From Firmicutes bacterium UBA4916 (lineage in GTDB: Bacteria; Bacillota; Clostridia; Tissierellales; Tepidimicrobiaceae): 48,078 nucleotides of DNA. Position numbers and translations under genes: made by a program. Below are positions 7,937 to 15,406 of the stretch, piece by piece (positions within the stretch are counted from its first letter, which is position 1; every line of letters begins with the position of its first letter). The notes below the pieces were generated by a model. It ran no database searches and was not told where the DNA came from. It worked only from the letters and a program-made list of their open reading frames with translations. Where the stretch lies: positions 1 to 48,078 of the forward strand of contig DHBY01000097.1 in assembly GCA_002398845.1 (NCBI GenBank). Reading direction: 5' to 3'.

Positions 7937-8110
7937 AAAATGCCATGCACACTCGTTACTTCAGTCGTGAGTTAGTGGCTCCTTATAAAAATGTAAGGTA
8001 GGGATTATCCGAATTAACGCCTGTTGGAGATAGTAGGTTACGAGGTCAATGAAGCAGGAAACTCTAGCAGCGATGCTAGAGGCCCGTTACTTTAGTGATG
8101 GAAGGTTCAC
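7937..8110 (+). mobile_element. IS200/IS605-type remnant, both ends, no transposase
   Basis: The 174-nt block between yggT and ylmH resembles the two ends of an IS200/IS605 element joined by an internal deletion. The left part holds an imperfect hairpin (7950-7977), and its CGTTACTTCAGT (7954-7965) recurs as CGTTACTTTAGT at 8085-8096 near the right end. The right part has the TnpB 3'-end hallmark TGAAGCAGGAA followed by the 7-bp hairpin CTCTAGC/GCTAGAG (8062-8068 with 8075-8081) and ends in GTTCAC (8105-8110). TTGAT at 7932-7936 would be the target motif on the left. Element ends are inferred from these marks, not measured. Confidence 0.7.
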
Positions 8111-8126
8111 GGTGATAATGTTGAAA
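8000..8126 (+). ncRNA. Omega-RNA-like right end with possible guide (candidate)
   Basis: In IS200/IS605 elements the RNA guide of TnpB is transcribed from the 3' end of tnpB and continues past the element end. Here a scaffold-like stretch ends in GTTCAC at 8110 and would read out into GGTGATAATGTTG at the start of ylmH, which would be the guide. It lies on the same strand as the operon and would be co-transcribed. No TnpB exists in the window, so function would depend on one elsewhere. The scaffold is visible; processing and activity are inference. Confidence 0.4.
8011..8095 (+). pseudogene. Fossil C-terminal tail of TnpB
   Basis: The frame from 8027 reads EIVGYEVNEAGNSSSDARGP and stops at TAG (8093-8095). 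The bases just before it, from 8011, read ELTPV in another frame, so a one-base shift near 8025-8027 separates the two. This matches how TnpB C-termini end over the omega-RNA scaffold in IS200/IS605 elements. There is no catalytic domain, no zinc ribbon and no start, so no protein is made from it. Confidence 0.55.
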
Positions 8127-8906
8127 TTAGATAAAGATAAATATATAAAATATATAAATGACAAAGATCAGATTTTAAATATGCGAAAGGTTTTGGATAA
8201 AATAGAGATTGTCTTGGACAAGCATATAGTTCAATATACAGATTTTTTTGATCCATATGAAAGAAGGCTTGCAAAATCAATTTTAAATCAATTTTCGGAT
8301 ATAGCTTATAAAGAACTAGGTGGAATCAAAGAGGCTGAAAGAAAGGTTATATTGATTTATCCTGATTATTATCAATATGATAATATGGATGTACCTATTG
8401 CTTCACTAATGATAGAAGCCAATACTCAAAAATATTCCCATAGAGATTTTTTAGGTAGTATACTTAATTTAGGAATAAATAGAGAGAAAATAGGGGATAT
8501 ATTAATACATGAGGACTATGTTCAATTAGTGGTGAAGAAGGAAATCTTTGAGTTTATATTAGTCAATATGAGAAAAGTTGGTAAAGAAAAGGTTAAAGTT
8601 AAGCAAATTCCTCTGGAGTGTTTAAGACAAGGCCATGTAGAATATAAGGACATTTTAATTACTATACCTTCTCTTAGGCTAGACGCTATAATCAGCGGTA
8701 GTTTGAATTTGTCTAGAAATGATAGTCAAAGGTTGATTGAGTCTGAAAGAGCGAAAGTCAATTGGGAACCAGTTAGTAGAGTTTCAAAAGAAGTCTTAGA
8801 AGGCGATACTATTTCTGTAAAAGGTTATGGTAGGTTTATTTTAAATTCAGTAGAAGGCATTAGTAAAAAAGGGAGAGTTAGGATAAAAATTAGACTATTA
8901 AAATAA
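8118..8906 (+). CDS. S4-domain RNA-binding protein YlmH
   Basis: The 262-residue protein is YlmH, an RNA-binding protein of the division cluster; family work places it at the ribosome, acting on stalled nascent-chain complexes. The N-terminal part has DFFDPYERRLAKSIL and an RRM-like middle (VILIYPDYY, LGINREKIGDI). The C-terminal S4 domain begins near LRLDAIISGSLNLSRNDSQRLI. The frame extends upstream to 8049, but those codons come from the mobile-element remnant, so I start at ATG 8118 (TTG 8121 is equally possible). The Shine-Dalgarno-like GGTGAT (8111-8116) lies just past the element end. It is followed by divIVA 14 bases later. Confidence 0.85.
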   Translation: MLKLDKDKYIKYINDKDQILNMRKVLDKIEIVLDKHIVQYTDFFDPYERRLAKSILNQFSDIAYKELGGIKEAERKVILIYPDYYQYDNMDVPIASLMIEANTQKYSHRDFLGSILNLGINREKIGDILIHEDYVQLVVKKEIFEFILVNMRKVGKEKVKVKQIPLECLRQGHVEYKDILITIPSLRLDAIISGSLNLSRNDSQRLIESERAKVNWEPVSRVSKEVLEGDTISVKGYGRFILNSVEGISKKGRVRIKIRLLK

Positions 8907-8920
8907 ATGGAGTGAATAAT

Positions 8921-9493
8921 ATGATAACACCCCTTGACATTCAAAATAAAGAATTTAAAAAATCCTTTAGAGGATATAGGGAACCAGAAGTTGATCAATT
9001 TTTAGATGATATTATTGATGATTATGAAAAACTATATAAAGAAAATATAGAATTAAAAGACAAAATTCTTGTTTTAAGCGATCAAATAAAGTATTACAAT
9101 AATTTAGAGAAAACCTTGAAGGATACCTTAATAGTCGCTCAAAGTACAGCTGATGAAGTGGTAAGTTCTGCAAGGCAAAAAGCAGAGGTTATTATTGATG
9201 ATGCAGAGATGACTTCTAAAAAGTTAATTGATGCTGCTGATGATGATGTAAGAAACATTAGAAAGAAATATGAGTATCTTAAAAAGGAAATATTCATCTT
9301 TAAAACCCGATATAAATCATTTATTGAGGCACAGCTTATTACTTTAGATGAATTTTATTCTGAAATAGAAAGTAAGGATATAAATATGGAAGAATATAAA
9401 AATTCAGATGACTACATAGAAGAGACAAAAGAAGTCGATTTAAAGTCTGAATATATAGATTTAGATAAGAATATTGATGATTTGGGGGCTTAG
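8921..9493 (+). CDS. divIVA: DivIVA family division/polarity protein
   Basis: This 190-residue protein binds curved membrane at poles and septa. The N-terminal lipid-binding domain has ITPLDIQNKEFKKSFRGYRE followed by EVDQFLDDI, and a long coiled coil (about residues 25-150) leads to an acidic tail. GGAG at 8909-8912 fits the ATG at 8921, 8 bases away; the GTG at 8912 overlaps that site. The 3' end of the gene (TTGGGGGC) forms the left arm of its own terminator. In Bacillus divIVA follows ylmH exactly as here, which supports the assignment. Confidence 0.93.
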   Translation: MITPLDIQNKEFKKSFRGYREPEVDQFLDDIIDDYEKLYKENIELKDKILVLSDQIKYYNNLEKTLKDTLIVAQSTADEVVSSARQKAEVIIDDAEMTSKKLIDAADDDVRNIRKKYEYLKKEIFIFKTRYKSFIEAQLITLDEFYSEIESKDINMEEYKNSDDYIEETKEVDLKSEYIDLDKNIDDLGA

Positions 9494-9505
9494 CCCTCAA
9501 TTTTT
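9482..9505 (+). terminator. Intrinsic terminator of the sepF-divIVA operon
   Basis: The arms TTGGGGGC (9482-9489) and GCCCTCAA (9493-9500) pair with one G-U wobble around a 3-base loop, followed by TTTTT (9501-9505). The left arm and the loop are the last codons and stop of divIVA. Confidence 0.85.
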
Positions 9506-9512
9506 ATTTGCC

Positions 9513-9542
9513 TTGACATTTTTCTTAAACTATTATTAAAAT
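9513..9542 (+). promoter_or_regulatory. Promoter of aroF
   Basis: A perfect -35 TTGACA (9513-9518) is followed after 18 bases by TAAAAT (9537-9542). It lies between the divIVA terminator and the aroF ribosome binding site GGAGGAG, so aroF is a separate transcription unit. Confidence 0.7.
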
Positions 9543-9586
9543 GTAGTATATGAATTTTCTTAAACAAGAACTATGGAGGAGTATTT

Positions 9587-10342
9587 ATGACAGACAAAAT
9601 TAAAATAGATGACGATTTATTTATTGGCGGAGAAGAATTTACTATTATTGCTGGTCCTTGTGCCGTTGAAAGCGAAGAGCAAATGGAGTCTATTGGTAAA
9701 TTTTTAGGTAAATTAGGGGTAAAAATAATAAGAGGCGGTGCTTTTAAACCTAGGACAGACCCCAGATCCTTCCAAGGACTTGGCATAGATGGTTTAAGAA
9801 TACTTAAAAATATTAAAGATACTTATGGGTTTAAAGTAGTATCTGAAATAATGGACCCAAGGGATATTGAAAAAGCTTATGATTATATAGATATATACCA
9901 AATTGGTTCAAGGAATATGCAAAACTATTCTCTTTTAAAGGAAATAGGAAAGATTGATAAACCTGTATTATTAAAAAGAGGGATGAGTGCTACTATAGAG
10001 GAATGGATAAAAGCCTCTGAATACATTAAAATGGAGGGCAATGAAAATATCATCCTATGTGAAAGAGGCATTAGAACATTTGAAAATTATACGAGGAATA
10101 CTTTAGATTTAATGAGCGTACCTATTATCAAATCTAAAACCAAGTATCCGATTTTTGTTGATCCTAGCCATGGTACAGGGAGGAGAGAGTTAATACTACC
10201 AGCTACTAAAGCAGCCATAGCTTTAAATGCAAATGGCGTGATTATAGAGATTCATCCTAATCCAGAAAAAGCATTATCAGATGGAGTTCAATCCTTAAAC
10301 TTTCATGAATTTGAGAGTTTAATAAAGGAAATAAAGCGGTAA
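9587..10342 (+). CDS. aroF: 3-deoxy-7-phosphoheptulonate (DAHP) synthase
   Basis: The 251-residue protein is a DAHP synthase of the KDO8P-synthase-like type. It condenses phosphoenolpyruvate and erythrose 4-phosphate, the first step of the shikimate pathway. Visible blocks are TIIAGPCAVESEEQ, RGGAFKPRTDPRSFQG, QIGSRNMQNYSLL, PVLLKRGMSAT, LCERGIRTFE and a metal-binding DPSHGTGRRELI. It lacks the N-terminal ferredoxin-like and chorismate mutase extensions of some homologues, so feedback control by those domains is not expected. It has its own promoter and terminator, and no other aro gene is nearby. It occupies the place of ileS in the Bacillus order. Confidence 0.94.
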   Translation: MTDKIKIDDDLFIGGEEFTIIAGPCAVESEEQMESIGKFLGKLGVKIIRGGAFKPRTDPRSFQGLGIDGLRILKNIKDTYGFKVVSEIMDPRDIEKAYDYIDIYQIGSRNMQNYSLLKEIGKIDKPVLLKRGMSATIEEWIKASEYIKMEGNENIILCERGIRTFENYTRNTLDLMSVPIIKSKTKYPIFVDPSHGTGRRELILPATKAAIALNANGVIIEIHPNPEKALSDGVQSLNFHEFESLIKEIKR

Positions 10343-10344
10343 AT

Positions 10345-10403
10345 AAATCCCCTTATTTTCATAGTATGTATTATAGAAGATGAGAATGGAGGGGATTTTT
10401 TAT
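10345..10403 (+). terminator. Long aroF terminator overlapping a downstream Shine-Dalgarno
   Basis: The arm AAATCCCCT (10345-10353) pairs perfectly with AGGGGATTT (10390-10398). The stem is extended by TATTTTCAT (10354-10362) against ATGAGAATG (10380-10388), with a bulged base at 10389 and a T-rich tail. The right arm contains GGAGGGG, the Shine-Dalgarno of the 44-codon ORF starting at 10402, so termination and translation initiation compete for the same bases. Confidence 0.75.
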
Positions 10404-10536
10404 GATAAATTATTATATAGATGAATTTGATGATGAACTATTGTTTTTCTTTATTTTACTTACCCAGATTTGGGGAGCAAGATACAATAAACATAATCTT
10501 CTCTTTTTCCTATTAATTCTACTAACCTATTCATGA
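10402..10536 (+). CDS. Small hydrophobic protein (44 aa)
   Basis: A 44-codon frame starts at ATG 10402 with GGAGGGG (10388-10394) at good spacing and ends at TGA 10534-10536. The product has an acidic start (YIDEFDDE) followed by hydrophobic stretches LLFFFILLTQIWG and LLFFLLILLTYS split by a short basic patch (RYNKHN), so it could be a one- or two-helix membrane peptide. I know no family for it. Its ribosome site lies inside the aroF terminator, so it would be translated only from read-through. The 10537-10700 stretch holds only an 11-base direct repeat TCTATAGAAGA (10539-10549, 10644-10654). Confidence 0.45.
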   Translation: MINYYIDEFDDELLFFFILLTQIWGARYNKHNLLFFLLILLTYS

Positions 10537-10710
10537 TGTCTATAGAAGAATATAAAATATGAATTATAACTAGGGATGTGGGCATATTATTATTAAAAGT
10601 TTTTCGTTTAATCCATTAGCAAAAGCTTTTTTATTTAAAAATTTCTATAGAAGATTTTATTAATTTCAAATGGTTAATAGAAACCTTTATCATATTTTTA
10701 GGAGGTTATG

Positions 10711-11325
10711 ATGAATAAGAACAAAAGAGAATTCTTTAAGGAAAAACTATTTAGAGAGAAAGAAAATGTATTAAATATTATTGATAAGATGAATAACTTA
10801 GAAGAATATGGTTTTAGCGATGAATACTCTATGGAACTATCGAGTTATGATAATCATCCAGCTGATTTAGGAACCGAAATGTTTATAATGGAGCAGGATA
10901 AAGGTTTAATTAATAAACTAAATGATACTCTTTATGAAATAGACACCTCCATAGAAGACGTTGAAACAGGAAATTATGGATTCTGTATATCCTGTGGTAA
11001 GGAAATAGATGAACAAAGATTAGAATTAATACCCTATTTAAAATTATGTATAGATTGTTCTAAGAGTAAAATACCTTTAGATAAAAAAAGAGAATTTAGG
11101 CCTGAAGAAGAGGACAGTATTAGCCCTTTTAGTAAAACTAATGATGAAGGTAATGCTTTTGATAGAGAAGATAGTTATCAATCTGTTGCAAGATATAATA
11201 AAGTAGAAAAAGACCCATCATTTTCTACTGGAGATGATCAAGGAGTTTTAGATGATGAGGATAGCGGCATAGTCGAAGAAGTTGAAAAAATCTCCCAAGA
11301 TTACTATGATGATGTCAATAGATAG
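10711..11325 (+). CDS. TraR/DksA-type zinc-finger protein (YteA/YlyA-like)
   Basis: This 204-residue protein has an N-terminal coiled-coil half and a C4 zinc finger of the DksA/TraR type, CISCGKEIDEQRL then LCIDC, near residues 94-118. An acidic C-terminal tail follows (YteA family, found in spore formers). DksA-like proteins act in the RNA polymerase secondary channel; the YteA/YlyA branch is poorly characterised. ylyA sits just ahead of lspA in Bacillus, as here. GGAGG at 10701-10705 fits ATG 10711 slightly better than the adjacent ATG at 10708. An intrinsic terminator follows. Confidence 0.85.
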   Translation: MNKNKREFFKEKLFREKENVLNIIDKMNNLEEYGFSDEYSMELSSYDNHPADLGTEMFIMEQDKGLINKLNDTLYEIDTSIEDVETGNYGFCISCGKEIDEQRLELIPYLKLCIDCSKSKIPLDKKREFRPEEEDSISPFSKTNDEGNAFDREDSYQSVARYNKVEKDPSFSTGDDQGVLDDEDSGIVEEVEKISQDYYDDVNR

Positions 11326-11341
11326 TTTTTTAAGTTAATTT

Positions 11342-11376
11342 GCTCTAATAATTCTAGTGATTATTAGGGCATTTTT
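11342..11376 (+). terminator. Intrinsic terminator after the DksA-like gene
   Basis: The arms GCTCTAATAA (11342-11351) and TTATTAGGGC (11361-11370) pair with a single wobble and are followed by ATTTTT. Confidence 0.85.
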
Positions 11377-11468
11377 AATTAAATTGATGAAAAACCTAAA
11401 GCCATGTTGTAATAAGTATGATTATCATTTAAAATAATATTATAATGAACAACTTAGGGGGGAAAAAA

Positions 11469-11924
11469 TTGCTATTTTTAATGACAATACTAATTATAGT
11501 ATTAGACCAAGTTAGTAAATATGCAGCTGCTAAATATCTAAAGGGTGGTAGCCCTCATATTATAATAAAGAATTTTTTTCAGTTATATTATGTAGAAAAC
11601 TATGGAGCTGCTTTTGGTATACTACAGAATAAAAAAGTCTTTTTTATAATAATTACCTCCATAGTAATTATTAGTATCACATTTTTTCTTTTTAGATGCT
11701 CCTATAGCTTAAATAAATTGATGAAGGTTTCTTTATGTATGTTAATGGGAGGAGCTATTGGCAATTTAATTGATAGGATTAGATTGGGATATGTGGTAGA
11801 TTTTATTAGCATTAGGTTTGGAAGCTGGTATGACTTTCCTGTTTTTAATGTTGCTGATATGTTCGTAGTTACAGGAACATTTTTAATAATGATTATGATT
11901 ATATTTAATAAATATGAGATTTGA
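11469..11924 (+). CDS. lspA: Lipoprotein signal peptidase (signal peptidase II)
   Basis: LspA is the aspartic membrane protease that removes the signal peptide of diacylated prolipoproteins. The 151-residue protein has four membrane helices, and the catalytic pair is Asp102 in GNLIDRIRLGYVVDF and Asp130 in FNVADMFV. The early NYGAAFGIL block is also present. The ATG at 11445 lies upstream of a GGGGGG site (11457-11462), so the TTG at 11469, 6 bases past it, gives the usual length and N-terminus (MLFLMTILIIVLDQVSK). It is followed by rluD 10 bases later, the lspA-rluD-pyrR order of Bacillus. Confidence 0.95.
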   Translation: MLFLMTILIIVLDQVSKYAAAKYLKGGSPHIIIKNFFQLYYVENYGAAFGILQNKKVFFIIITSIVIISITFFLFRCSYSLNKLMKVSLCMLMGGAIGNLIDRIRLGYVVDFISIRFGSWYDFPVFNVADMFVVTGTFLIMIMIIFNKYEI

Positions 11925-11934
11925 GGAGGGAATA

Positions 11935-12852
11935 ATGGATTTATTAGAAATACAAGTAGATAAGATAGAAAATGAAAGATTAGATTTATATCTCTCAAAA
12001 GAGCTTACAGAAATGTCCAGGACCTATATACATAAATTGATTGAAGAAGGTTTAGTGCTAGTCAATGGAAAGAAGCCTAAACCAAGGTATCTAGTTAAAA
12101 AAGGAGATTTTATACAAGTTGAATTACCAGAACCCAAAAAACTAGAGCTGGTACCTGAGAATATTCCATTGGATATTATTTACCAAGATGATGATGTTTT
12201 GATAGTGAATAAGCCTAAGGGAATGGTAGTACACCCAGCGCCAGGAAATTATTCAAATACTTTGGTTAATGCCCTTTTATATCATGTTGATAATCTATCT
12301 TCAGTCAATGGTGTTATAAGGCCTGGTATAGTTCATAGACTAGACAAGGATACCTCTGGATTATTAATTGTTGCTAAAAATGATAAAGCCCATAGGATTT
12401 TGTCAGAGCAGCTTAAAGAAAGGTCGGTAAAAAGGGTTTACATGGCTTTGGTTTATGGAACATTAGACAAAGGAAAAGGGATTATTAATGCACCTATAGG
12501 CAGACACCCAATAGATAGAAAAAAGATGGCGGTTATATATAAAAATAGCAAAGAAGCTATAACCGAATATAAAGTTTTAGAAAGGTTTAAGGATTATAGT
12601 TTAATAGAAGCATCTTTGCATACAGGTAGGACCCATCAAATTAGAGTTCATATGGCATATATAAATCATCCCATAGTTGGAGACCCTGTATATTCTAAAG
12701 GAAAAAATAAATTTGGTATAGAGACTCAACTGCTTCATGCTAGAAAATTAGGCTTTTTTCATCCAAGGACCGGAGAATATATGGAATTTGAAGTTGAGCC
12801 ACCAAAGGATTTTGAGGAAATAATTGAACTGTTAAGAAAAAGGAATAGGTAG
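11935..12852 (+). CDS. rluD: Ribosomal large-subunit pseudouridine synthase, RluD family
   Basis: The 305-residue protein isomerises uridines in 23S rRNA. An N-terminal S4 domain (residues about 14-75) precedes the RluA-type catalytic core, and the catalytic Asp137 lies in HRLDKDTSGLLI. The later blocks GRTHQIRVHMAYINHPIVGDPVY are intact. The ATG at 11935 lies behind GAGGAGGG; a longer frame from 11914 begins inside lspA and ahead of this site. It corresponds to ylyB of Bacillus. The exact target uridines cannot be fixed from sequence (RluD versus RluC-like). Confidence 0.92.
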   Translation: MDLLEIQVDKIENERLDLYLSKELTEMSRTYIHKLIEEGLVLVNGKKPKPRYLVKKGDFIQVELPEPKKLELVPENIPLDIIYQDDDVLIVNKPKGMVVHPAPGNYSNTLVNALLYHVDNLSSVNGVIRPGIVHRLDKDTSGLLIVAKNDKAHRILSEQLKERSVKRVYMALVYGTLDKGKGIINAPIGRHPIDRKKMAVIYKNSKEAITEYKVLERFKDYSLIEASLHTGRTHQIRVHMAYINHPIVGDPVYSKGKNKFGIETQLLHARKLGFFHPRTGEYMEFEVEPPKDFEEIIELLRKRNR

Positions 12853-12860
12853 GTGTAAAA

Positions 12861-13400
12861 ATGAAAACAAAAGCGGTTATTTTAGATGAAAAAGCTATTG
12901 AAAGGGCAACCACAAGAATTGCTAATGAGATTATTGAGAGAAATAAGGGAATAGAGGATATTATATTAGTCGGCATTAAAACAAGAGGGATTCCTTTTGC
13001 TGAAAGACTAGCTAAAAAGATTAAAGGAATAGAAGGTAAGGATGTACCGGTATTAACTTTAGATATTACATTATATAGAGATGATTTAACTGAAATATAT
13101 GATGAGCCTGTAGTTAAGAACGAAGGATTTAATGATGATATAAATAATAAAATAATAGTATTAGTAGACGATGTAATATTTACTGGTAGGACTGTTCGAG
13201 CTGCACTAGATGCTTTAGTACATATGGGTAGGCCAAGAAAGGTACAATTAGCAGTACTTATAGATAGAGGGCATAGAGAACTTCCTATAAGACCTGATTA
13301 TATAGGTAAAAACGTTCCAACTTCTAGGAGTGAAATAGTAAGTGTGAACTTTATTGAGGTTGATGGACTAGATCAAGTTGTTATAAATGAAAAAAGGTAG
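12861..13400 (+). CDS. pyrR: PyrR bifunctional transcriptional regulator / uracil phosphoribosyltransferase
   Basis: The 179-residue protein is a PRPP-binding type I phosphoribosyltransferase fold, with the PRPP loop IIVLVDDVIFTGRTVRAALDAL and the hood RGHRELPIRPDYIGKNVPTS. PyrR binds pyr mRNA when UMP is high and prevents antitermination, and has some UPRT activity. No pyr biosynthesis gene or obvious PyrR attenuator is in this window, so regulation is at a distance. It starts 8 bases after rluD with TAGGTG. It ends 5 bases from the convergent rqcH. Confidence 0.95.
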   Translation: MKTKAVILDEKAIERATTRIANEIIERNKGIEDIILVGIKTRGIPFAERLAKKIKGIEGKDVPVLTLDITLYRDDLTEIYDEPVVKNEGFNDDINNKIIVLVDDVIFTGRTVRAALDALVHMGRPRKVQLAVLIDRGHRELPIRPDYIGKNVPTSRSEIVSVNFIEVDGLDQVVINEKR

Positions 13401-13405
13401 AGGGG

Positions 13406-15178
13406 TTAATCTTCTACCTTTTCCATTTTTTCTATTTGTTCTTTGCTTGGAGTTACAAATATTGTATTAAAGTTTTCATAGATTACCATTCCTGTTTTAG
13501 CATTTTTAGGTTTTTTTACATTTTTTCTTTCCGTATAATCAATAGCTACATTACTAGAATTTTTACCTTTACTATAATAAGCTGCTAAGGTAGCTGCTTC
13601 TTCCAACGAAGTATCAGATATGCTATTATTTTTCTTAGTAATTATTACATGGCTTCCAGGCTGATTTTGTATATGAAGCCATAAATCCTCTTTATGAGCA
13701 AACCTTAAAGTCAAATAATCATTTTGCTTATTGTTCTTACCTACATAAATGTGAAATCCATCAGATGATATATAGTGGTGTGGTTTAGATATAACTTCCT
13801 TTTTCTTCTTTTTCTTAAGATTTCCTTTTAAATAGCCCTCTTTAATCAATTCCTCTTTAATTTCATCTAGTTCTATTACTTCAGTACAGTTGTCTATACT
13901 GATTAAAACATTCTCTAAATAATCTATTTCTTCCTTGGTTTCAGGTATTTGTTTTAACAAAAGAGACTGGGCATGTTTTAGTTTAGAATATTTTTTATAA
14001 TATCTCTGAGCATTTTCGGCTGGTGAATGTCTTTTATCAAGGGGTACTTTTATTTTTTCCATATTTTCTGTATAAAAGTTTTCTAATTCAATTTCGCTGC
14101 TGCCTTTCTCAATTCTATATAGATTTGCAGATATTAGATCTGCGTATACTTTGTATTTTCCCCTATCTTCGCTTTCCAATAATTCTTGTTTCTGCTTTGA
14201 TAGTTTATTTAAGGAGCGTTCTAACTTGGTCTGGATAGATTTTTTTATGGACTGAGATTTTTGGGATACCCTATCTAAAGTATCATTTTTCAAATAATAT
14301 TTATCCAAAACTTCACTAATAGAATTTAAATACACTTTGTTTTGGTTACCAAACTGATTAATATCAGTAGCATGAAAATCTAGATAATCAGCTTCAAAGT
14401 TGTTTTTGATTAATACAGGATTATAGCTATCATTTTTCACTTTATCCATAATTGTTATAAAGGAGTTAAGTAGGGACTTCTTTTCTTCAAGATTTAAACT
14501 GCCTATAGGTCTATCTATATCTATCCTCGAATTAAAACATACTTCTTTACCTATTAATGGGCTAATTCCAATATAATTAGTATAAAAGAATTTATATGTC
14601 TCTATATTAGAATTACATTCATCTAGCAATTTATTAAATTCATCTGTATTAAAATCCAATGGATTTTTTTTATCCTTTATTGGAGGATATTCATAATTTA
14701 TACCAGGCAAAACTTGCCTAACTCTACTCATATCGTGAGTAACTCTCTTGATTGAATCAATAATTTTATTAGAATCTTTATTTATCAATATAATATTACT
14801 ATGTTTTCCCATGATTTCAACAACTAGCCTTCTTTCAGAAGGCTGGCCTAATTCATCAATAGAAGATATATCAATAAAAAGCACTCTATCCATTTGATAT
14901 TGCTCTACGTTTAAAACTGTTCCTCCTGTCAAATGTTTTCTAAGTAGCATACAAAACATAGGGGGCATGGATGGATTTGATTTATTGCATTTTGTTAAGT
15001 ATATCCTTGGGTTATTGCTAGTAGCAGAGATAAGGAGTTTGTTGTTATTACCTTTATTATAAATATTTAATAATATTTCATCTTTTTCATGCTGATAGAT
15101 TTTGTCAATTCTACCACCTAGAATGGTATTATTCAATTCTTTTACTATAGCTCTTGTAACTATTCCATCTAATGACAT
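13406..15178 (-). CDS. rqcH: NFACT family protein RqcH (ribosome quality control)
   Basis: This 590-residue protein has the full NFACT layout: an N-terminal NFACT-N domain (MSLDGIVTRAIVKELN, GGRIDKIYQHEKDE), a helix-hairpin-helix and long coiled-coil middle, and a C-terminal NFACT-R/DUF814 domain with HKEDLWLHIQNQPGSHVII. RqcH adds C-terminal alanine tails to peptides stuck on 60S-like 50S subunits and marks them for degradation; older annotations call it a fibronectin-binding protein. The start has AGGAGG just upstream (complement of 15186-15191). It is divergent from yicC and convergent with pyrR; an extended -10 (TGATATAAT) lies at 15209-15217 on the minus strand. The same placement (yloA) is seen in Bacillus. 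Confidence 0.94.
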   Translation of the reverse strand: MSLDGIVTRAIVKELNNTILGGRIDKIYQHEKDEILLNIYNKGNNNKLLISATSNNPRIYLTKCNKSNPSMPPMFCMLLRKHLTGGTVLNVEQYQMDRVLFIDISSIDELGQPSERRLVVEIMGKHSNIILINKDSNKIIDSIKRVTHDMSRVRQVLPGINYEYPPIKDKKNPLDFNTDEFNKLLDECNSNIETYKFFYTNYIGISPLIGKEVCFNSRIDIDRPIGSLNLEEKKSLLNSFITIMDKVKNDSYNPVLIKNNFEADYLDFHATDINQFGNQNKVYLNSISEVLDKYYLKNDTLDRVSQKSQSIKKSIQTKLERSLNKLSKQKQELLESEDRGKYKVYADLISANLYRIEKGSSEIELENFYTENMEKIKVPLDKRHSPAENAQRYYKKYSKLKHAQSLLLKQIPETKEEIDYLENVLISIDNCTEVIELDEIKEELIKEGYLKGNLKKKKKKEVISKPHHYISSDGFHIYVGKNNKQNDYLTLRFAHKEDLWLHIQNQPGSHVIITKKNNSISDTSLEEAATLAAYYSKGKNSSNVAIDYTERKNVKKPKNAKTGMVIYENFNTIFVTPSKEQIEKMEKVED

Positions 15179-15208
15179 GCATATTCCTCCATTATTAGTA
15201 ATAATAAA

Positions 15209-15217
15209 ATTATATCA
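15209..15217 (-). promoter_or_regulatory. Extended -10 element ahead of rqcH
   Basis: On the minus strand TG-A-TATAAT, with TATAAT at 15214-15209, lies about 31 bases upstream of the rqcH start. No convincing -35 is visible, as expected for an extended -10 promoter. Confidence 0.4.
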
Positions 15218-15350
15218 TTTAATGAACAATAAATAAACTAAACCATTATTTTAAAAAATTATTAAATAATTGTAACAATCTATAGAACATTTTGTGGATT
15301 AATATTATAATTTATATCTAATCAAATATATTTTGAAAGCAGATTTTTTG

Positions 15351-15378
15351 TTGACACTAAAAATTAATTTGATATTAT
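15351..15378 (+). promoter_or_regulatory. Promoter of the yicC-remA-gmk operon
   Basis: A perfect TTGACA (15351-15356) and TATTAT (15373-15378) are spaced by 16 bases, about 28 bases ahead of the yicC start. A second -10-like TATAAT lies further on (15383-15388) at a spacing too long for this -35. The region between rqcH and yicC holds no gene. Confidence 0.6.
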
Positions 15379-15406
15379 TATCTATAATAGGGAAAGGGTG
15401 AAATCG

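Noticed and set aside
8049..8117. Extended N-terminus of ylmH beginning MKQETLAAMLEARYF
   Set aside because: These codons lie in the IS200/IS605 right end (GAAGCAGGAA and hairpin), so the frame is open by chance and the real start is at 8118 or 8121.
9494..10707. T-box or other tRNA-sensing leader near aroF
   Set aside because: No T-box bulge sequence TGGNACCGCG-like motif or stem I hallmark was seen; only the divIVA and aroF terminators.
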